Source of the DNA: Microvirga sp. Mcv34
Lineage (GTDB): Bacteria; Pseudomonadota; Alphaproteobacteria; Rhizobiales; Beijerinckiaceae
Direction: 5' to 3'
Assembly: GCF_024519725.1 (NCBI RefSeq)
Contig: NZ_JALJRK010000016.1
Span: forward strand, 1 to 64,000
DNA: 64,000 nucleotides
Part shown: positions 45,653 through 54,880 of the stretch, piece by piece
How positions within the stretch are numbered: position 1 is the first letter of the stretch
Layout of the letters: every line of letters starts with the position of its first letter
Position numbers and translations under genes: made by a program
Notes under the pieces: generated by a model
Databases searched by the model: none
What the model was told of the DNA's origin: nothing
What the model saw: the letters and a program-made list of their open reading frames with translations, nothing else

Positions 45653-46210
45653 ATGACCGACGCCATCGCCGACATCGCCCTCGTTCGCCCGAGCCTGGAC
45701 TGGCTCCCCCTCTACGCCGATGCCCTCGCGCGGGGCTGGTCGCCCAACACGGACCAGGACGTCAGCCGCGATCAGCTTCGCCAATTCCGGCGCAACCCCG
45801 AGCGCTTCCTGCGCGACCTCTACCACAGCCCCATGGTGCTGCTGCCGGACGGGCGCGAGGTTCCGCGTCTCCCGGCGCACGATTTCTGGATCGGCGACGG
45901 GGATTTCTGCGGCCGCATCGGCTTTCGCTTCCAGCGCGGCACGGAGGACCTGCCGGTCGCCCTCTACGGCCATATCGGCTACACCGTCGTGCCCTGGAAG
46001 CAGCGGCGCGGCTATGCCACGCAGGCGCTCCGCATGATCCTGCCGGTCTGCCGCTCGGAAGGCTTCTCGCGGGTGCTGATCACCTGCGACGACGACAACG
46101 AGGCGTCGCGGAAGGTCATCCTCGCCAATGGCGGCGTGCCAGCAGGCTCCCTCCCGCATAACCGCCGCCCCGGTCACGCCAAGCTGAAGTTCTGGGTGCC
46201 GACGGGCTGA
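45653..46210 (+). CDS. GNAT-family N-acetyltransferase
   Basis: A 185-residue acetyltransferase. The acetyl-CoA pocket is seen in HIGYTVVPWKQRRGYATQALRM (about 105-127), with the Q/R-x-x-G-x-A pattern, and CDDDNEASRKVILANGG near 145 is the following helix. The N-terminal 70 residues, with an LRQFRRNPERFL stretch, are longer than in minimal GNATs. It follows kup by 43 bp and could be cotranscribed. The substrate is unknown. Confidence 0.85.
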   Translation: MTDAIADIALVRPSLDWLPLYADALARGWSPNTDQDVSRDQLRQFRRNPERFLRDLYHSPMVLLPDGREVPRLPAHDFWIGDGDFCGRIGFRFQRGTEDLPVALYGHIGYTVVPWKQRRGYATQALRMILPVCRSEGFSRVLITCDDDNEASRKVILANGGVPAGSLPHNRRPGHAKLKFWVPTG

Positions 46211-46276
46211 GCCTGAGCCCCGCCCGCTCCCGGCTGCGGAGTCGAGACGACCCCGCGGCCCCTCTCGCTTGCCGGT

Positions 46277-47347
46277 TCAGACGATGAAGAAATCGTTATA
46301 GGTCAGCGCCTGCGCCCCCGCCATGACGGCGAATTGGACCGGCGCGAAGGCCGTCCCAATGCCGTCGGCATCGTAGGAGAGCGATCCCGTCGTATTGTCG
46401 TAGATGATCCTGTCGTTGGCATCGGCGGCGGCCGTTCCGACATGGAAGGCATCCTCCGTCAGGGCGCCCTTCGGCAGCGCCGCGAAGATGGCACTGTCCA
46501 GCTGGATCTTATCGGTCCCGGGGGTGTAGCCCCGAACGGTGTCGACGTTGTCGCTGCCCGGGGCGGTGTTGAAGAGGAAGGTATCGGCACCGCTGCCGCC
46601 AGTCAGCACGTCGTTGCCGAGACCGCCGTTGAGGATGTCGCGGCCGGTGCCTCCGGAAAGGCTGTCATTGCCGATCCCTCCGTCGAGACGATCGTTCCCC
46701 CGACCGCCGATCACCGTGTCGTTGCCGCTTTCGCCGAACAGCCGGTCGTTGCCCGATCCGCCGTCGAGCCGATCGTTCCCTGCCCCGCCGAAGATGCGGT
46801 CGTTGCCGCCGAGCCCAGGCAGGAAGTCGGCATCGGCCGTGCCTCTGATCGTATTGCTGCGGTCATTCGCAATCGTGAGCCATTGCCCCCGGATCGCGCC
46901 TTCCGGAGAACCCGACGTCGTGGCGTCCGTATAGAAGGGTGCATCGACTCCGGGAATACTCAGGTTGAGGATGCTGGCGAACCCCACGATCCAGACGCTG
47001 GCCGGATCCGCCGGATCCCAAGCGCCGCTCAAGGTCCAGGATCCGTCGCTATTGGGGGTGATCTGCAGACTGGGGTCCTGGTCGGGATTGATCTGACCGA
47101 AAACGAGCTCGCCGACATAGCCTGCCGTAGCGAAATGGAAATGGAAGCCCGTGACGTCGTCACTGGGATCGGCCGTCTGAGGCCCGGTGCCCGTCACGGC
47201 CCCGAAATCGAGTCCCTTCACATTGAACGTGTAGGCGGCCGTGACGGCAATGCTGTCGTAGACGATCGTCCCGACGGCTGTCGCTGGCGAGTTCGTCGAC
47301 GGCACGACTTGACTTCCGGTCATGTTTACACGGAACGCTGTGGCCAT
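46277..47347 (-). CDS. CHRD-domain protein with RTX calcium-binding repeats
   Basis: A 356-residue protein without a Sec signal. Residues 3-152 form a CHRD (chordin-like) domain with FHFHFATAGYVGELVFGQI; residues about 157-260 are glycine/aspartate nonapeptides (GGxGxDxLx type, roughly ten copies), which bind calcium and mark type I secretion substrates. The C-terminal 95 residues end NDFFIV, a hydrophobic tail as in RTX secretion signals. The only type I exporter in view is at 30042-33140, so it is a possible route. The function outside the cell is unknown. Confidence 0.88.
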   Translation of the reverse strand: MATAFRVNMTGSQVVPSTNSPATAVGTIVYDSIAVTAAYTFNVKGLDFGAVTGTGPQTADPSDDVTGFHFHFATAGYVGELVFGQINPDQDPSLQITPNSDGSWTLSGAWDPADPASVWIVGFASILNLSIPGVDAPFYTDATTSGSPEGAIRGQWLTIANDRSNTIRGTADADFLPGLGGNDRIFGGAGNDRLDGGSGNDRLFGESGNDTVIGGRGNDRLDGGIGNDSLSGGTGRDILNGGLGNDVLTGGSGADTFLFNTAPGSDNVDTVRGYTPGTDKIQLDSAIFAALPKGALTEDAFHVGTAAADANDRIIYDNTTGSLSYDADGIGTAFAPVQFAVMAGAQALTYNDFFIV

Positions 47348-47946
47348 CTATTCCTCCCGTGATCCAAGCCCCCGGGTAAGAAGCCCTGCCATCGGCTCCG
47401 GTCGACACGCCTTGTCGACCATCGGATGCTCTTCGTGACTGCATCATGCGTTGATGCCGGGCTGACAAAAGCTTGAACCAAATCGGACGATTTTTACAGG
47501 TTCAATGAGCCCCGCAGCTTTCGGGTTACGCCTTCATCGCATGTAACCGGGTAGCGCTATTTTGAGACCCAAATCCGTAGGATTCCGGCTGCGTCCATGG
47601 GCCGGAACGGCTTTGTCCGGAACGTTCGGTGATCACGCTCCGCGAGCGGAAGTCGCTCATTGCACAAGCGATTTTTGTAGATCCAACGATTTCATGGCGC
47701 CTCTCGCATGCCTGGGCAGCCCCCGCGACCCCCGGGAGAGGCCTGCGGCCCCGTCGCGTCCATGATGTCTGTTGCGAAGGCAACGCTTTCAGCGGGCGAA
47801 TGCGTGATTATCCATAATAGTACAATGGCTTAGCTTCCATCGGACGCGTGACGGATTTCTGCACGCGAACGACGCGATGGATGATGGGCGAATCCCGTTG
47901 CCACCGGATTCACCGAGAGGAAACCTCGTAAAACGGGATGTCAGAC
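47348..47946. other. Gene-free intergenic stretch
   Basis: About 600 bp between the RTX protein and ispA. Short open frames exist on both strands but have no Shine-Dalgarno, no recognisable protein and no favourable codon use. I see no tRNA, terminator or strong palindrome. The first 150 bp probably hold the RTX gene promoter. A lower-GC patch at about 47800-47850 (TTATCCATAATAG) is the only other notable feature. Confidence 0.5.
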
Positions 47947-48873
47947 TCAGACCTGCCGCTCGACCACGAAGCGCACGGCTTCCCGCAACGTCTGGGCTTG
48001 CGGGCCGAACCCGTCGAGAGCGCCCTCAGCCTGCTCCACGAGCTGTCGGCACTCGCGCTGGGCGCCTTCCATCCCGAGCAGGTCCACGAGGGTGGCCTTG
48101 CCCTTCTCCTGGTCCTTGCCCGTGCGTTTTCCGAGAGCTTCCGGGGTGGCCTCCCGGTCGAGAATATCGTCCGCGACCTGGAAGGCGGCGCCGAGCGCCC
48201 GTCCGTATGCGACGAGCTTTTCGCGCGCCCGCGCATCGGCCTGTCCCAGGATCGCGCCCGCCTCCACCGAGAAGGTGAGGATCGCGCCGGTCTTCATCAT
48301 CTGGAGCAGCCGCACATCGGCCTCGCCCATGGTGACGGTCCCGTAGCGCCCCTCCGCGGTCAGGTCGAGAAGCTGCCCTCCGACCATGCCGCCCAGCCCC
48401 GATGCGCGCGCGAGGCCGAGCACGAGGTCGGAACGAATGCCCGCATCCACGGCCGTCGCCGGATCGGCGAGGACCTCGAAGGCGAGGGTCTGCAGGGCGT
48501 CGCCCACCAGGATGGCGGTCGCCTCGTCATAGGCCTTATGCACGGTCGGACGCCCCCGGCGCAGGTCGTCGTCGTCCATGGACGGCAGATCATCATGCAC
48601 CAGGGAATAGCAATGCAGGAGCTCGACCGCGCAGCCCGCCCTGAGCGCCCCCTGCCCTTGCACTCCGAGGAGGCGCGCCGCCTCGATGGTCAGGAAGGGG
48701 CGCAGGCGCTTGCCGCCTCCGAGGACCGCGTGACGCATGGCGGCCATGAGGCGGGGCGGGCGGGCAAGCTCGCCCGGAGCGGCTTTGTCTGATAGCAAGG
48801 CTTCGAGACTTGCTTCGACAACCTTCGCGGCGTCGGAGAGCCGTGTGGTGAAAGAGCTGGTGGATGGCGTCAT
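47947..48873 (-). CDS. ispA: Farnesyl diphosphate synthase (short-chain polyprenyl synthetase)
   Basis: A 308-residue all-helical prenyltransferase condensing IPP with DMAPP and GPP. GGGKRLRPFL is near residue 54, the first aspartate-rich motif DDLPSMDDDDLRRGRP near 97 and the second DDILD near 235. The spacing inside the first motif (DDxxxxD-type) is that of bacterial FPP synthases. The ATG at 48873 is chosen, with the family's N-terminus following; the open frame further upstream is unconserved. It is divergent from mtgA. Confidence 0.93.
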   Translation of the reverse strand: MTPSTSSFTTRLSDAAKVVEASLEALLSDKAAPGELARPPRLMAAMRHAVLGGGKRLRPFLTIEAARLLGVQGQGALRAGCAVELLHCYSLVHDDLPSMDDDDLRRGRPTVHKAYDEATAILVGDALQTLAFEVLADPATAVDAGIRSDLVLGLARASGLGGMVGGQLLDLTAEGRYGTVTMGEADVRLLQMMKTGAILTFSVEAGAILGQADARAREKLVAYGRALGAAFQVADDILDREATPEALGKRTGKDQEKGKATLVDLLGMEGAQRECRQLVEQAEGALDGFGPQAQTLREAVRFVVERQV

Positions 48874-48976
48874 GATGAGCCTGGATTCGGATGGAGCCGC
48901 CGCTCCACCCGAGGGGAGCGTTGATGAACGAGCGAGGCCGAGATGGACGCTGCGGTCGGGGCGGCCGCGGACGCCG

Positions 48977-49663
48977 ATGACGGTCGCCCGCTTTATCCGC
49001 CGACTCGTCCGGATCGGCCTTGGTCTCATTCTCTTATGGGTCGGGGTGGTCTTTTGGCTAGGCCTTTTGTACTGGACCGTGCCGCCGGTCTCGACCCTGA
49101 TGCTCGGCCGCTGGCTCACCCTGCAGCCCGTCGAGAGAACCTATGTAGCTCTGGACGAGATCTCGCCGAACCTGCCACTCGCCGTCATGACGTCCGAGGA
49201 CAGCCGCTTCTGCGAGCATGGCGGGGTGGACTGGGACGCGCTCTGGGACGTGGTGGAGGCCGCCGACGGAGACGGCCCGTCCCGTGGCGCCTCGACCATT
49301 CCCATGCAGGTGGCGAAGAACCTCTTCCTGTGGCCGAGCCGTTCCTATCTCCGCAAGGGGCTGGAGATCCCGGTGGCCCTCTATCTCGACCTGATCTGGT
49401 CGAAGCGGAAGATGATGGAGGTCTATCTCAACGTGGCCGAATGGGGCGACGGCGTCTTCGGAGCCGAGGCGGCCGCCCAGAAGTATTTCCGCAAGCCCGC
49501 CAGGAACCTGACCCGCCAGGAGGCCGCCCTGCTGGCGCGGGCCCTGCCCAACCCCCTGGTGCGCAATCCGGCCCGGCCGCGGCCCGGTCACCGGGCCCTG
49601 GCGGGCCAGCTCCAGTCGCGCATGGCACGGGCCGCGCCCTTCAGCGACTGCCTCAGGCCCTAA
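48977..49663 (+). CDS. mtgA: Monofunctional biosynthetic peptidoglycan transglycosylase
   Basis: A 228-residue GT51 enzyme that polymerises lipid II into glycan strands. One N-terminal span (about 11-33) anchors it, then TSEDSRFCEHGGVDWDAL (catalytic glutamate, residue about 73), GASTIPMQVAKNLFLW and KRKMMEVYLNVAEWGDGVFGA appear in order. There is no transpeptidase domain. The ATG at 48977 gives the usual family length; an ATG at 48875 would add 34 residues and abut the divergent ispA start. It is transcribed alone. Confidence 0.94.
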   Translation: MTVARFIRRLVRIGLGLILLWVGVVFWLGLLYWTVPPVSTLMLGRWLTLQPVERTYVALDEISPNLPLAVMTSEDSRFCEHGGVDWDALWDVVEAADGDGPSRGASTIPMQVAKNLFLWPSRSYLRKGLEIPVALYLDLIWSKRKMMEVYLNVAEWGDGVFGAEAAAQKYFRKPARNLTRQEAALLARALPNPLVRNPARPRPGHRALAGQLQSRMARAAPFSDCLRP

Positions 49664-49810
49664 CCCCTGCGGCAATGAAAAACCCTCGGAATGCGTCGAG
49701 GGGCTAGATATTTCCCCAAAGACCTTGTATGAGGCGCAACCTCATCAAGTTTGAGATGTGAGCGTTCCCCGGTTGAGCGGGCGCTCCGCTATTTTAACCG
49801 GAGACGAGAT

Positions 49811-49996
49811 ATGGCCGTTCCAAAAAGAAAAACGTCGCCTTCGCGGCGCGGAATGCGTCGCTCCGCCGATGCCTTGCAGGCCCCGACCTACATCGAGGAC
49901 AAGGATTCCGGCGAGCTGCGCCGCCCCCACCATGTTGACCTGAAGACCGGCATGTACCGTGGCCGTCAGGTTCTCAAGGTGAAGACCGACGCTTGA
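49811..49996 (+). CDS. rpmF: 50S ribosomal protein L32
   Basis: A 61-residue basic ribosomal protein beginning [18 protein letters not shown], the invariant L32 start. The zinc-binding cysteines present in some L32 proteins are absent, as in many alphaproteobacteria. A GGAG Shine-Dalgarno lies just upstream of the ATG at 49811. The gene is followed by a strong intrinsic terminator, so it is a monocistron, rather than linked to plsX as in many bacteria. Confidence 0.97.
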   Translation: MAVPKRKTSPSRRGMRRSADALQAPTYIEDKDSGELRRPHHVDLKTGMYRGRQVLKVKTDA

Positions 49997-50019
49997 TCGA
50001 CGCGATATGCGACGATCCG

Positions 50020-50047
50020 AACCGGCGCCCCAGGCGCCGGTTTTTTT
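50020..50047 (+). terminator. Intrinsic terminator of rpmF
   Basis: A perfect 10-bp stem (AACCGGCGCC, loop CCA, GGCGCCGGTT) followed by T to 50047, 24 bp after the rpmF stop. It is one of the clearest intrinsic terminators in the window. Confidence 0.92.
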
Positions 50048-50202
50048 ATGCCCGCAATCCCCAAGGGGCCTGATTTCGCTTTGCTTTTTACCCTTCATTA
50101 AGCCTGGGGGCGGATCCTGCATCCCTTGATATTCCGGGCGGTCAGGCGTGCGAAGGCGCTCTTGGCCCGCCCCGGATCGTGCGAATTTCGAGGGTGAGTG
50201 TG

Positions 50203-51834
50203 ATGGCGACGAAGGGGCAGGGCCGGACCGGGCTGTTCAAGGGCGTTTCCCGGCCGCGGCGCCAGGCCTCCCGGAGCCACCTGCCTCCGGCCGCGAGCGT
50301 CACCTATGCCTGGGACATGATGTCCGACGTCCTGACCTGGGGCCCCGGCGCGGCCGAAACCCTCGGTCTGCCGGCGAAAGACCTACCGAAGACCGGCCAG
50401 GCCTTCTCCCACCTGATCGAACCCGGTTGCGGCCTGCCCCGCCAGGATGCCATCGCGGTCACCGCGGATTCGGGCGGCGCCTACGAGACCCGCTATGCCC
50501 TGCGCTTCGAGCCCGACCGGGTGGTCATGGTCGAGGATGCGGGCCGCTGTCAGCCCGACATCCAAGGGCTCCCCTCCTTCGCTCGCGGCCAGTTGCGCCT
50601 TGATCTGGCTCCGGCGGCCCGGGACCTGCTGCCCGCGATGCTGAAACAGCGCTCCGATCTTCTGTGCGGCATCCAGAACGGCATCAACGAGGCCCTGAGG
50701 GTCTCCCAGACCTGCACCCTGATCGTTGGTGCCCTCGAAGACGAAGGCGCCGACGCGATGGCGGAAATCGCCCGGAAGGTGCGCCCGATGATGCGCCGCC
50801 ACGATCTCTTCACCGTCCTCGGTCCACATCGCTTCGCCCTGACGCTGACGTGTTGCCCGGCCGCCGATGCCCCGAGCGCCATGAGGCGCCTCGCCGGTCT
50901 CATCAAGGATCACCCGGCTGTCGCCTCGCTGAATCTCGGGGCGTCCTGCGCGCCGGACCATACCTTCAAGGCCATCAAGCTGCTGCGTTTCGCCGAACAG
51001 GCCTTGGCCTCGGGGCTCGAGCGCGGGGAAGCCTGCAGGCTCTACGACGCGCACCCGAAGGCCCCCCCGCCGGATGCCGAGCAGGCCCCATTCGACTGGA
51101 TCGCCGCTCTCAACGACCGGAGCTTGGCCCTGGCCTGCCGGCCGGTGGTGGAGGCTCAAAGCCGCGCCCCGGCCCTGATGCAGGCCTGCACCTCCCTGGC
51201 ACTCCCCGGGGGCCACGCGCTCCCGCTCGGCCCGGTTCCGAAGCTCAAGGACACGAACCTCGCCCTCCTGGTCGATGCTCGCATGCTGGAGCAGGCAGCC
51301 GACCATCTGAACGACCATCCGGGGATGCGCCTGGCGCTGCCGGTCTCCGCCAGGACCCTGAAGGATAGCGAATGGCTGCCCATGCTGGCGGCCCATCTCG
51401 GCGCCCGGCCTGGCATCGAGTCGCGGCTCATCGTCGAGGTTCCCGAGATCGCCCTGGCCGAGTGCCGGACGATCCTGGGCCGCCTCCACGCCATGAAGGC
51501 CTTGGGAATGGGCCTTGCGCTCACCGGCTTCGGAGCGGGCCATGTGACGCCGGACCAGCTGCGAATGCTGCCCATCGACCTTCTCAAGATCGATGGCGTC
51601 TTCATTCAGCCGCTCAAGCGTTCGACCGACGACCGCCTCACCGTCAGGACCCTGATCGACAGGGCCCAGCATCTCGGCATCGCGACCGCGGCCGAATGGG
51701 TGGATGACGAAGCCACCGCCCGCCTGCTGACATCCTGGGGCGTGGACTACATGGAGGGGGCCCTGTTCGGCGAGCCCGAGATGCTCCCGCAGGCCTCGAG
51801 CCTGCAGCGGATGCTGAAGAAGGCGCGCGGCTGA
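50203..51834 (+). CDS. Degenerate GGDEF-EAL protein (likely c-di-GMP pseudoenzyme)
   Basis: A 543-residue protein with a PAS-like N-terminus (about 30-115), a GGDEF-like middle (about 145-275) and an EAL-like C-terminus (about 295-530). The GGDEF site reads GPHRF, the EALxR motif is replaced (QACTSL), and the metal-binding DD before FG is missing (LTGFGAGHVTPDQL). The scaffold helix LPIDLLKIDGVFIQ is preserved. Neither synthesis nor hydrolysis of c-di-GMP is expected, so it may bind a ligand or a protein partner. The ATG at 50203 is chosen; no membrane spans are evident. Confidence 0.82.
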   Translation: MATKGQGRTGLFKGVSRPRRQASRSHLPPAASVTYAWDMMSDVLTWGPGAAETLGLPAKDLPKTGQAFSHLIEPGCGLPRQDAIAVTADSGGAYETRYALRFEPDRVVMVEDAGRCQPDIQGLPSFARGQLRLDLAPAARDLLPAMLKQRSDLLCGIQNGINEALRVSQTCTLIVGALEDEGADAMAEIARKVRPMMRRHDLFTVLGPHRFALTLTCCPAADAPSAMRRLAGLIKDHPAVASLNLGASCAPDHTFKAIKLLRFAEQALASGLERGEACRLYDAHPKAPPPDAEQAPFDWIAALNDRSLALACRPVVEAQSRAPALMQACTSLALPGGHALPLGPVPKLKDTNLALLVDARMLEQAADHLNDHPGMRLALPVSARTLKDSEWLPMLAAHLGARPGIESRLIVEVPEIALAECRTILGRLHAMKALGMGLALTGFGAGHVTPDQLRMLPIDLLKIDGVFIQPLKRSTDDRLTVRTLIDRAQHLGIATAAEWVDDEATARLLTSWGVDYMEGALFGEPEMLPQASSLQRMLKKARG

Positions 51835-51841
51835 TATCGGG

Positions 51842-52417
51842 CTACTTGCTCGACAGCTTGTCGAGCTTCGCCTGCATATCGGCCATCTGCTGCTTCAGGC
51901 GATCGAGGTCGTTCGCCTCCTCGCCCTTGGCCGCCGGCTTCGTCTCGGGCGTCCCCGACGCGGCTTGAGGGAAGGGCGAGAACATGCGCATGGCTTCCGT
52001 GAAGAAGCCCATGTTCTTGCGCACCTGCTCCTCCATCGCCTGGAAGGCCCCCGGACCGAAGGTCTGCGCCATCTGTTCCCGTAGCTTCTGCTGCTCCTGG
52101 GACAGGTTGTTCATGGAAAATTCGAGGTAGCTCGGCACCAGGGCCTGCATGCTGTCGCCGTAGAAGCGGATGAGCTGGCGGAGCACCGTGACCGGCAGGA
52201 GGTTCGGCCCTTCCTTGTTCTCCTGCTCGAAGATGATCTGCGCCAGGACCGAGCGGGTGATCTCCTCGCCGGACTTCGCGTCATAGACCACGAAATCCTC
52301 GCCTTTGCGCACCATGCCGGCCAGATCTTCCAGCGTCACGTAGGTGGATGTGCCCGTGTGGTAGAGGCGGCGGTTGGCATATTTCTTGATGACCGTCGGT
52401 TGTTTGTCCGTCGCCAT
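51842..52417 (-). CDS. phaR: Polyhydroxyalkanoate synthesis repressor PhaR
   Basis: A 191-residue regulator that senses PHB granules and represses phasin and PHA genes. The N-terminal DNA-binding domain has the signature KKYANRRLYHTGTSTYVTLEDLA (about residues 11-33), followed by the PHB accumulation regulatory domain (about 60-150) with NLLPVTVLRQLIRFYGD, and a C-terminal coiled tail rich in K, Q and D. It is divergent from phaA, 234 bp away, as is common in Hyphomicrobiales, so it may control that promoter. Confidence 0.95.
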   Translation of the reverse strand: MATDKQPTVIKKYANRRLYHTGTSTYVTLEDLAGMVRKGEDFVVYDAKSGEEITRSVLAQIIFEQENKEGPNLLPVTVLRQLIRFYGDSMQALVPSYLEFSMNNLSQEQQKLREQMAQTFGPGAFQAMEEQVRKNMGFFTEAMRMFSPFPQAASGTPETKPAAKGEEANDLDRLKQQMADMQAKLDKLSSK

Positions 52418-52651
52418 TTCGCCCGATACGCTCCCGGGAAAACTAACATGGCCGAAATCCCGATCCCGATCCGCAGGATACCGGCCGTTAATGATTATAA
52501 GTCTTATGCCGGCCGATCAAAGCGCCAAAAGTCTAAGGCGCGTCGGAGCAGGGTTGCACGATCCGGTCCTTGACATCCCACCCTCTGGGGATTTGATCGA
52601 GCCGGCACTACATTCATTCTGCGACCAGACAATCAGCATGAGGAGAGAGGA

Positions 52652-53830
52652 ATGGCCGGAGACAGGATCGTCATCGTCGGCGCGGCGCGCACCCCCGTCG
52701 GCTCGTTCAACGGCGCCTTCGCCAATACCCCGGCTCATGAGCTCGGCGCCATCGCCATCAAGGCGGCCCTCGAACGCGCCAAGGTCGAAGGCGGAGAGGT
52801 GGACGAGGTGATCCTCGGCCAGATCCTCACCGCGGCCCAGGGCCAGAACCCGGCCCGTCAGGCCGCCATGGCGGCGGGCGTACCGCAGGAAAAGACCGCC
52901 TGGGGCCTCAACCAGCTCTGCGGCTCCGGCCTGCGCACGGTCGCCATCGGCATGCAGCAGATCGCCAATGGTGACGCCAACATCATCGTGGCGGGCGGCC
53001 AGGAATCCATGTCGCTGGCGCCCCATGCCGCCCATATGCGGTCCGGCACCAAGATGGGCGATTTCAAGCTCATGGACACCATGCTCAAGGACGGCCTGAT
53101 GGACGCCTTCCACGGCTATCACATGGGCAACACCGCCGAGAACGTGGCCCAGCGCTGGCAGCTCACCCGTGAGGAGCAGGACCAGTTCGCCACCGGCTCC
53201 CAGAACAAGGCCGAGGCCGCCCAAAAGGAAGGCCGTTTCAAGGACGAGATCATCCCCGTGACGATTTCCTCCCGCAAGGGCGACATCGTCGTGGACCAGG
53301 ACGAGTACATCCGCGCCGGCACCACGATCGAGTCGCTCGCCAAGCTGCGCCCTGCCTTCTCGAAGGAAGGCACGGTTACGGCGGGCAACGCCTCGGGCAT
53401 CAATGACGGCGCGGCCGCCATCGTGCTGATGACGGAGGCCGAGGCGGAGAAGCGCGGCCTGACCCCGCTCGCCCGCATTGCCTCCTGGGCGACCGCCGGC
53501 GTCGATCCGGCCATCATGGGCACGGGCCCGATCCCGTCCTCGCGCAAGGCCCTGGAGAAAGCCGGCTGGAAGGTGGCCGACCTCGAGCTCGTGGAAGCCA
53601 ACGAGGCGTTCGCCGCCCAGGCACTCGCGGTCAACAAGGACATGGGCTGGGATCCGTCCATCGTGAACGTGAACGGCGGCGCCATCGCCATCGGCCACCC
53701 GATCGGCGCATCAGGCGCCCGTGTGCTCGTGACTCTTCTCCACGAGATGGGCCGGCGCAACGCCAAGAAGGGTCTCGCGACCCTCTGCATCGGCGGCGGC
53801 ATGGGCGTGGCCATGTGCCTCGAGCGCTGA
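52652..53830 (+). CDS. phaA: Acetyl-CoA acetyltransferase (beta-ketothiolase)
   Basis: A 392-residue thiolase that condenses two acetyl-CoA to acetoacetyl-CoA for PHB synthesis. The nucleophile is C90 in LNQLCGSG, with H349 in [16 protein letters not shown] and C379 in CIGGGMG completing the active site. An AGGAGAGAGGA Shine-Dalgarno precedes the ATG at 52652. It is followed by a terminator before phaB, so the two may be separately transcribed. Length and all motifs are normal. Confidence 0.97.
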   Translation: MAGDRIVIVGAARTPVGSFNGAFANTPAHELGAIAIKAALERAKVEGGEVDEVILGQILTAAQGQNPARQAAMAAGVPQEKTAWGLNQLCGSGLRTVAIGMQQIANGDANIIVAGGQESMSLAPHAAHMRSGTKMGDFKLMDTMLKDGLMDAFHGYHMGNTAENVAQRWQLTREEQDQFATGSQNKAEAAQKEGRFKDEIIPVTISSRKGDIVVDQDEYIRAGTTIESLAKLRPAFSKEGTVTAGNASGINDGAAAIVLMTEAEAEKRGLTPLARIASWATAGVDPAIMGTGPIPSSRKALEKAGWKVADLELVEANEAFAAQALAVNKDMGWDPSIVNVNGGAIAIGHPIGASGARVLVTLLHEMGRRNAKKGLATLCIGGGMGVAMCLER

Positions 53831-53864
53831 ACGGCCTGACGCACCAAGACTGCTAAAACGTCAT

Positions 53865-53889
53865 GAAGCTCCGGAAATTCCGGAGCTTC
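53865..53889 (+). terminator. Intrinsic terminator between phaA and phaB
   Basis: A near-perfect palindrome (GAAGCTCCGGAA, one central A, TTCCGGAGCTTC) followed by TCTCTTTCC, 34 bp after the phaA stop. The stem would be about 10 bp with a short loop. The T-tract is interrupted, so read-through into phaB is possible. Confidence 0.78.
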
Positions 53890-54008
53890 TCTCTTTCCCG
53901 TTCCGTCAAATATCCTAAGCTATGTTGTCAGGGGCTCGGATCGGGCCGCCTGACAGTGAATGGATCCGACAGAGATCCGAGCGGGAACGGTCTTGGGAAG
54001 GAAACAGC

Positions 54009-54734
54009 ATGGCGCGTGTTGCAGTGGTTACCGGCGGCACCCGCGGCATCGGTGCCGCGATTTCGAAGGGCTTGAAGGACGCGGGCTACAAGGTTGCGGC
54101 CAATTACGGTGGCAATGACGAAGCAGCCAACCGTTTCAAGCAGGAGACCGGCATCCCGGTCTTCAAGTTCGACGTTTCCGATGCGGCATCCTGCGAGAGC
54201 GGCATCAAGGCGGTCGAAGCCGAGCTCGGCCCCGTCGACATTTTGGTCAACAACGCGGGCATCACCCGCGACGGCATGTTCCACAAGATGACCTACGACC
54301 AGTGGTCTGCCGTCATCCGCACCAATCTCGATTCCATGTTCACCTGCACGCGCCCTGTGATCGAGGGCATGCGCGAACGCGGCTTCGGGCGCATCATCAT
54401 CATCTCGTCCATCAACGGCCAGAAAGGTCAGATGGGACAGGCGAACTATTCCGCTGCGAAAGCGGGCGTGATCGGCTTCGCCAAGGCCCTGGCGCAGGAG
54501 AACGCCAACAAGGGCGTCACGGTCAACGTGATCGCGCCCGGCTACATCGCCACGGAAATGGTGAAGGCCGTCCCCGAAGAGGTTCTCAAGTCGAAGATCC
54601 TGCCGCTCATCCCCGTCGGCCGCCTCGGCGAGGCGGAGGAGATCGCCCGCAGCGTGCTCTTCCTGGCCGCCGACGAGGCCGGCTTCGTCACCGGTTCGAC
54701 CCTGTCCGTCAACGGCGGCCAATACATGGCCTGA
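54009..54734 (+). CDS. phaB: Acetoacetyl-CoA reductase
   Basis: A 241-residue short-chain dehydrogenase that makes (R)-3-hydroxybutyryl-CoA with NADPH. The cofactor motif TGGTRGIG is at residues 8-15, NNAG at 81-84 and the catalytic triad S134, Y147, K151 is in SSINGQKGQMGQANYSAAK. A GGAAGGAAAC Shine-Dalgarno precedes the ATG at 54009. The PHA synthase gene phaC is not in the window. A 14-bp tandem repeat begins exactly after the stop. Confidence 0.96.
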   Translation: MARVAVVTGGTRGIGAAISKGLKDAGYKVAANYGGNDEAANRFKQETGIPVFKFDVSDAASCESGIKAVEAELGPVDILVNNAGITRDGMFHKMTYDQWSAVIRTNLDSMFTCTRPVIEGMRERGFGRIIIISSINGQKGQMGQANYSAAKAGVIGFAKALAQENANKGVTVNVIAPGYIATEMVKAVPEEVLKSKILPLIPVGRLGEAEEIARSVLFLAADEAGFVTGSTLSVNGGQYMA

Positions 54735-54790
54735 CCGACTTGGCCTGACCGACTTGGCCTGATTGACTTGGCCTGATCGACTTGACCTGA
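54735..54790 (+). repeat. Four tandem copies of a 14-bp unit after phaB
   Basis: CCGACTTGGCCTGA occurs at 54735-54748 and 54749-54762, then TTGACTTGGCCTGA at 54763-54776 and TCGACTTGACCTGA at 54777-54790. The last seven bases of phaB (GGCCTGA, including the stop) are the tail of the same unit, so the array seems to have grown by slippage from the end of the gene. Every copy carries TGA but in shifting frames. Confidence 0.9.
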
Positions 54791-54880
54791 CCCGCACGGC
54801 ATCGTTCCGGACCCGGCCTGTTCGCGCCGGGTTTCGGAACGACGCGCCCTATCCTGCCTGCAATACGGAGAATGTGACGA

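Noticed and set aside
46600-46810. Regularly spaced short repeats resembling a CRISPR array
   Set aside because: They are the codons of the RTX nonapeptides inside an intact coding frame, with imperfect repeats and no unique spacers.
47562-47765. 67-codon frame in the gap before ispA
   Set aside because: No Shine-Dalgarno, no hydrophobic or conserved segment, and overlaps equally good frames on the other strand.
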